This document shows, one piece after another, positions 61,634 to 64,000 of a stretch of DNA of 64,000 nucleotides. Source of the DNA: Herbaspirillum chlorophenolicum (GTDB lineage: Bacteria > Pseudomonadota > Gammaproteobacteria > Burkholderiales > Burkholderiaceae_D); NCBI RefSeq assembly GCF_001189955.1, contig NZ_LFLT01000007.1, positions 62,001 to 126,000 on the forward strand, given 5' to 3'. A program made the translations under genes and the position numbers. The notes under the pieces were generated by a model. It did not search any database, was not told the DNA's origin, and saw only the letters and a list, made by a program, of their open reading frames with translations. How positions within the stretch are numbered: the first letter of the stretch is position 1; every line of letters starts with the position of its first letter.

Positions 61634-63036
61634 GGGTTGCCTCCCGGATTGCCCTTCTGAAGCCGGTCTAGGCGGTCGGGAATGGGATCGCCTTCGTAGA
61701 TGCCACGCGAGCCAGCCGCGCGCGTGCCGTGGCGCTGGATGATGGCCATCGGCGAGTTGTTCGCCAGCTCGCGGCGCAGCTCCAGCTCGGTCTTGAGGTT
61801 GCGGATCTCCTGGTCGAGTGTGTCGCTCTCGTGGTTCACGGCCTCGACCGCCAACTGGTTCGCCGCGACGTTGGGCTCCTTCTTGCCGGTGAGCAGGGTG
61901 CGCTGGAGCAGCAATGCCTTCTCCAGCACCGACGCCAGCGCGACCTCCGAGGCCAGGCGCCGCGCCAGCAGGTCCTGGTCCGGCTCGTCGCGCAGCGCCT
62001 CGATGACGCCGCGCGTGATGGGCAGCGAGGTGCTGCCGGCCGCACGCAGGTTCTCGAAGGTGGTGTTGCGCGTTCCCGAGACCAGCTCCTGCAAAGCTTC
62101 CAGCTTGGCCTCGTATTCCTCCTGGATCAGCGGCGTCAGCCCGACGCCGGGCACCGTTTCGGTCTTGGTGCAGGAATCGCACGTGCGCTGCACCTGTTCG
62201 CCGAGAACCCGTGTGGCCCATTCGGTCGCTTGTTGTGGCGACGTCCAGGTCTGGCAGGACAGGCTGGCGCAACTGGCGGAAGCGATGGACGACGTGTCGG
62301 TCACGCTGCGGCTGTTGACCAGGTTGTAGCCCGCGCGGGTGACGTCGCCGACCACGCGGATGGCCGACTGACCTGCGCCGCCCGCGTTGCTGCCGCCTAC
62401 CCAGGGTACGCCGTCGTTGCCACGGCGCGTTTCGGCCTGTTCGATCGCCGACACGGCGTCCGTGCTCGATACCGCGTCGCGCAACGCCATGCCTTCGGCG
62501 ACCTGGCTCCAACCAAGTTGTCCGCCCGCCGTGTCGGCCATCTTCTCGGCCATGGCGCGGCACGTCAGCTTGGAGCGGTCGAAATCCAGCCGTGCCTGCA
62601 GCACGCCGTTGGTCAGCAGGTTGTACAGGCCCGGATCGGCACGCTGGATGATCAGCGCAGGCAGCGATGCCACCGCGCTGGTGGCGCTCTGGATCACGTT
62701 GCTCATGATCTGCTGAAAGCCGTTGGTGACGCCGTTGAGCTGGTTGCGCAGCGTGGTCTGGATGCTCATGTCGCCGCAGATCAGGTTGCTGTTCCAGCCC
62801 ACGCCAACGCCGATCGAGCGCATGCCGGCAGCGCGGCCCATGGACACTGCGCTGCCGCCGCCAATCGAATACATCACCTCGTCGCCGATCACGGAGCCGC
62901 CGGTTTGAAAGCCGGTCTGCGCCCACGCGAGGCCGCCGCCAAGAACGAGCGCGCCAGCCAGCACCCCAGCCAATACCGTTGGACGCAGCAGGCGGCGTGC
63001 CTTGGTGGAGAGGTTTGTCAGTTCAGGACGCTTCAT
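61630..63036 (-). CDS. ICE conjugative transfer protein, PFL_4711 family
   Basis: The 468-residue exported protein corresponds to the TIGR03755-type integrating conjugative element family, which has similarity to TraH-like assembly proteins. A signal peptide (to about residue 40, cleavage after AWA) precedes the mature part. That part has a cysteine pattern (ICGDMS, TCRAM, SCASLSCQTW, TCDSCTK) likely to form disulphides in the periplasm, and a C-terminal coiled coil. I start at the ATG at 63036 (MKRPELTNL); the longer frame to 63102 overlaps the upstream gene. It is part of the mating-pair apparatus. Confidence 0.85.
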   Translation of the reverse strand: MKRPELTNLSTKARRLLRPTVLAGVLAGALVLGGGLAWAQTGFQTGGSVIGDEVMYSIGGGSAVSMGRAAGMRSIGVGVGWNSNLICGDMSIQTTLRNQLNGVTNGFQQIMSNVIQSATSAVASLPALIIQRADPGLYNLLTNGVLQARLDFDRSKLTCRAMAEKMADTAGGQLGWSQVAEGMALRDAVSSTDAVSAIEQAETRRGNDGVPWVGGSNAGGAGQSAIRVVGDVTRAGYNLVNSRSVTDTSSIASASCASLSCQTWTSPQQATEWATRVLGEQVQRTCDSCTKTETVPGVGLTPLIQEEYEAKLEALQELVSGTRNTTFENLRAAGSTSLPITRGVIEALRDEPDQDLLARRLASEVALASVLEKALLLQRTLLTGKKEPNVAANQLAVEAVNHESDTLDQEIRNLKTELELRRELANNSPMAIIQRHGTRAAGSRGIYEGDPIPDRLDRLQKGNPGGNP

Positions 63037-63046
63037 CGCCGTACCC

Positions 63047-63994
63047 TCATTGGAAATCGACGCTGCCGAGGAACACCTGGCCCCGGCGTTCGCAGCACGC
63101 ATAGGGCCGCCACAGCGCCCAGGCGTAGTCGCCTTGCTGGGCCTGAGTCAGGAAGCCGCTGCGCGGGAACACCGTGCAGGACGAGGACAGGACGGGGGTA
63201 AGTTCCTGCCACTTGCCTGTCGAGGCATCGCCTTCCATCAGCGCGCCGGCAGGCCAGTAACCGGGCCGCGAGTTGGCGAGCAGCGGCTGATAGACGTGGA
63301 TTTGCCCACGGCGCGTCACGACATCGCCGGCGCGCTGGGCCACCACGGAGCCAGCCTTGTGGTCGTCGGCCTGGTGCAGGAAGCCGCCGCGCGGATAGAC
63401 GTTGCCCCAGAGGTTGAGCGTGGTGCGCGCGCCGACCTCGCGTCTACCCGGAATCAGCGCTTCCGGGTAGGCCATCTCCGGCACGTTGTAGCGCCAGGCC
63501 AGTGTGTCCAGGGTGCTGAGCAGATACGGCATGAACGCTGTGCCTGCACCCTCGCAGAAATAGCCCGAGGACGAGACGAACTGGTTGAACACCTCGACGC
63601 CGGGATGGCCGATGACGTCCGCGTTCTTGAACTTCGCGAGATTGTTTTCGTGGTCTTCGTTGGTGGTGCCGTCTCCGCCGGCCTGTGCGGACGGGTTGGG
63701 CACGCTCATCGCCCGGACTTCGACCCAGGGGTTCTCGCCGGTGTTGCTGTAGCTGGAGACGACCGCATCGGGTATGTAGTGGCGTACCTTGATCGACGTG
63801 CGCACCGTGCAGCCCGTCCAGGTGCAGTAGAGCCAGTAGCAGATGCCGACGACGCGGTATTCGAGGCAGTCTGGCGAGGCCACTGAACCAACGATGGTTG
63901 CGGTGTTGAGGGCGTAGCTGCCCGTGGCGCTGAGCAGCAGCACTGAGGCCACGCCAGCACGCAGGCGACGCATCCGCTCGAAGGGTCGGGTCAT
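63047..63994 (-). CDS. ICE TraU-like protein, PFL_4710 family
   Basis: The 315-residue exported protein matches the TIGR03756-type ICE family with a TraU domain. After a signal peptide (about 1-28, LRAGVASVLLLSATGSYA) it contains CLEYRVVGICYWLYCTWTGC, then FCEGAGTAFMPYLLSTLDTLAWR and C-terminal CCERRGQVF, all typical. TraU-like proteins act in the periplasm in DNA transfer. The start at the ATG at 63994 is plausible; an ATG seven codons later is an alternative. The gene ends 10 bases before the PFL_4711-type gene. Only six bases remain to the window edge. Confidence 0.87.
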   Translation of the reverse strand: MTRPFERMRRLRAGVASVLLLSATGSYALNTATIVGSVASPDCLEYRVVGICYWLYCTWTGCTVRTSIKVRHYIPDAVVSSYSNTGENPWVEVRAMSVPNPSAQAGGDGTTNEDHENNLAKFKNADVIGHPGVEVFNQFVSSSGYFCEGAGTAFMPYLLSTLDTLAWRYNVPEMAYPEALIPGRREVGARTTLNLWGNVYPRGGFLHQADDHKAGSVVAQRAGDVVTRRGQIHVYQPLLANSRPGYWPAGALMEGDASTGKWQELTPVLSSSCTVFPRSGFLTQAQQGDYAWALWRPYACCERRGQVFLGSVDFQ

Positions 63995-64000
63995 GGCTGC

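Larger units (their letters stand above)
33700..64000. mobile_element. Integrative and conjugative element (PFGI/clc-type), partial, with BREX-3 cargo
   Basis: The right 8 kb carries ICE-specific genes: a MobH relaxase, DUF3742, TraG-N, and PFL_4711- and PFL_4710-type proteins, in the order known from ICEs related to ICEclc and PAGI-2. Cargo (BREX-3 operon, XRE and LysR genes) extends left from the relaxase to about 33.7 kb, where an interrupted LysR gene meets AT-rich DNA. I did not find an integrase, a tRNA gene or a direct repeat that would define attL, so the left edge is an estimate and the element continues past 64000. Confidence 0.65.

Noticed and set aside
61265..62926. 553-codon open frame on the minus strand
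   Set aside because: Only its last 122 codons (from 61633) are a believable protein; the rest is an out-of-frame copy of the PFL_4711-type gene with Arg/Gly-rich nonsense.
1..64000. CRISPR array
   Set aside because: No regularly spaced repeats of suitable length and no Cas protein were seen; the tandem repeats found are short and contiguous.

Overview
The window looks like a GC-rich betaproteobacterial chromosome, Burkholderiales and probably Oxalobacteraceae (Herbaspirillum-like). This is judged from protein style, the waaC-kdoO-waaA arrangement and the Pcm/rhodanese/TolC neighbourhood. No 16S or tRNA gene is present to prove it. Roughly the first 33 kb is ordinary chromosome. Roughly 33.7 kb to the right edge is accessory DNA: part of an integrative and conjugative element (ICE) carrying a large composite anti-phage operon.

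Region 1 (1-7.0 kb, minus strand) is a complete CMP-pseudaminic acid pathway: pseB, pseC, pseF, a fused pseG-pseH, and pseI, followed by a partial Gfo/Idh/MocA oxidoreductase. Upstream on the same strand lies a gene for an RfaH-type NusG paralogue. Between it and pseB is a roughly 560-nt leader holding an exact 12-nt ops element (GGCGGTAGCTTG), so RfaH-dependent antitermination of the operon is likely. Region 2 (7.1-11.9 kb, plus strand) is sugar and LPS-core chemistry: a phosphomannomutase/phosphoglucomutase, WaaC, a Kdo hydroxylase and WaaA. It ends at a bidirectional terminator.

Region 3 (12-26.9 kb) holds two tripartite-efflux loci. The first is an AcrAB-OprM-like operon, divergent from a TetR gene, with a near copy of the E. 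coli AcrR operator overlapping its -10 region. The second is a tetR-MFP-RND operon. Between them are tolC, a rhodanese and a PCMT-family methyltransferase. Region 4 (27.3-32.8 kb) has a YkgJ cysteine-cluster protein, ArsC, two tandem BacA/UppP-family proteins, a RecQ helicase and TrmB.

Region 5 (33-35 kb) is a junction: a LysR gene that has lost its DNA-binding domain, a small XRE regulator and an intact LysR gene. Region 6 (35.3-55.9 kb, plus strand) is the most notable part. It is a 12-gene, tightly packed BREX type 3 operon: a brxR-like WYL regulator, brxF, brxC, [SIR2, HerA, membrane protein], pglXI, [AlbA_2/Schlafen-like ATPase], brxHII, pglZ, a brxA-like gene and a membrane coiled-coil protein. 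A SIR2-HerA pair is embedded between brxC and pglXI, with stop/start overlaps or near-contact all the way into the methyltransferase gene. The AlbA_2 gene contains a tandem 11-bp repeat, a length that shifts frame when the copy number changes.

Region 7 (55.9-64 kb) is the ICE core: a MobH/TraI relaxase, an Xre-RES toxin-antitoxin pair, a DUF3742 protein, a TraG-N protein and two PFL_4711/PFL_4710-type (TraU-like) proteins. No integrase or attachment site was recognised, so the ends of the element are not established.
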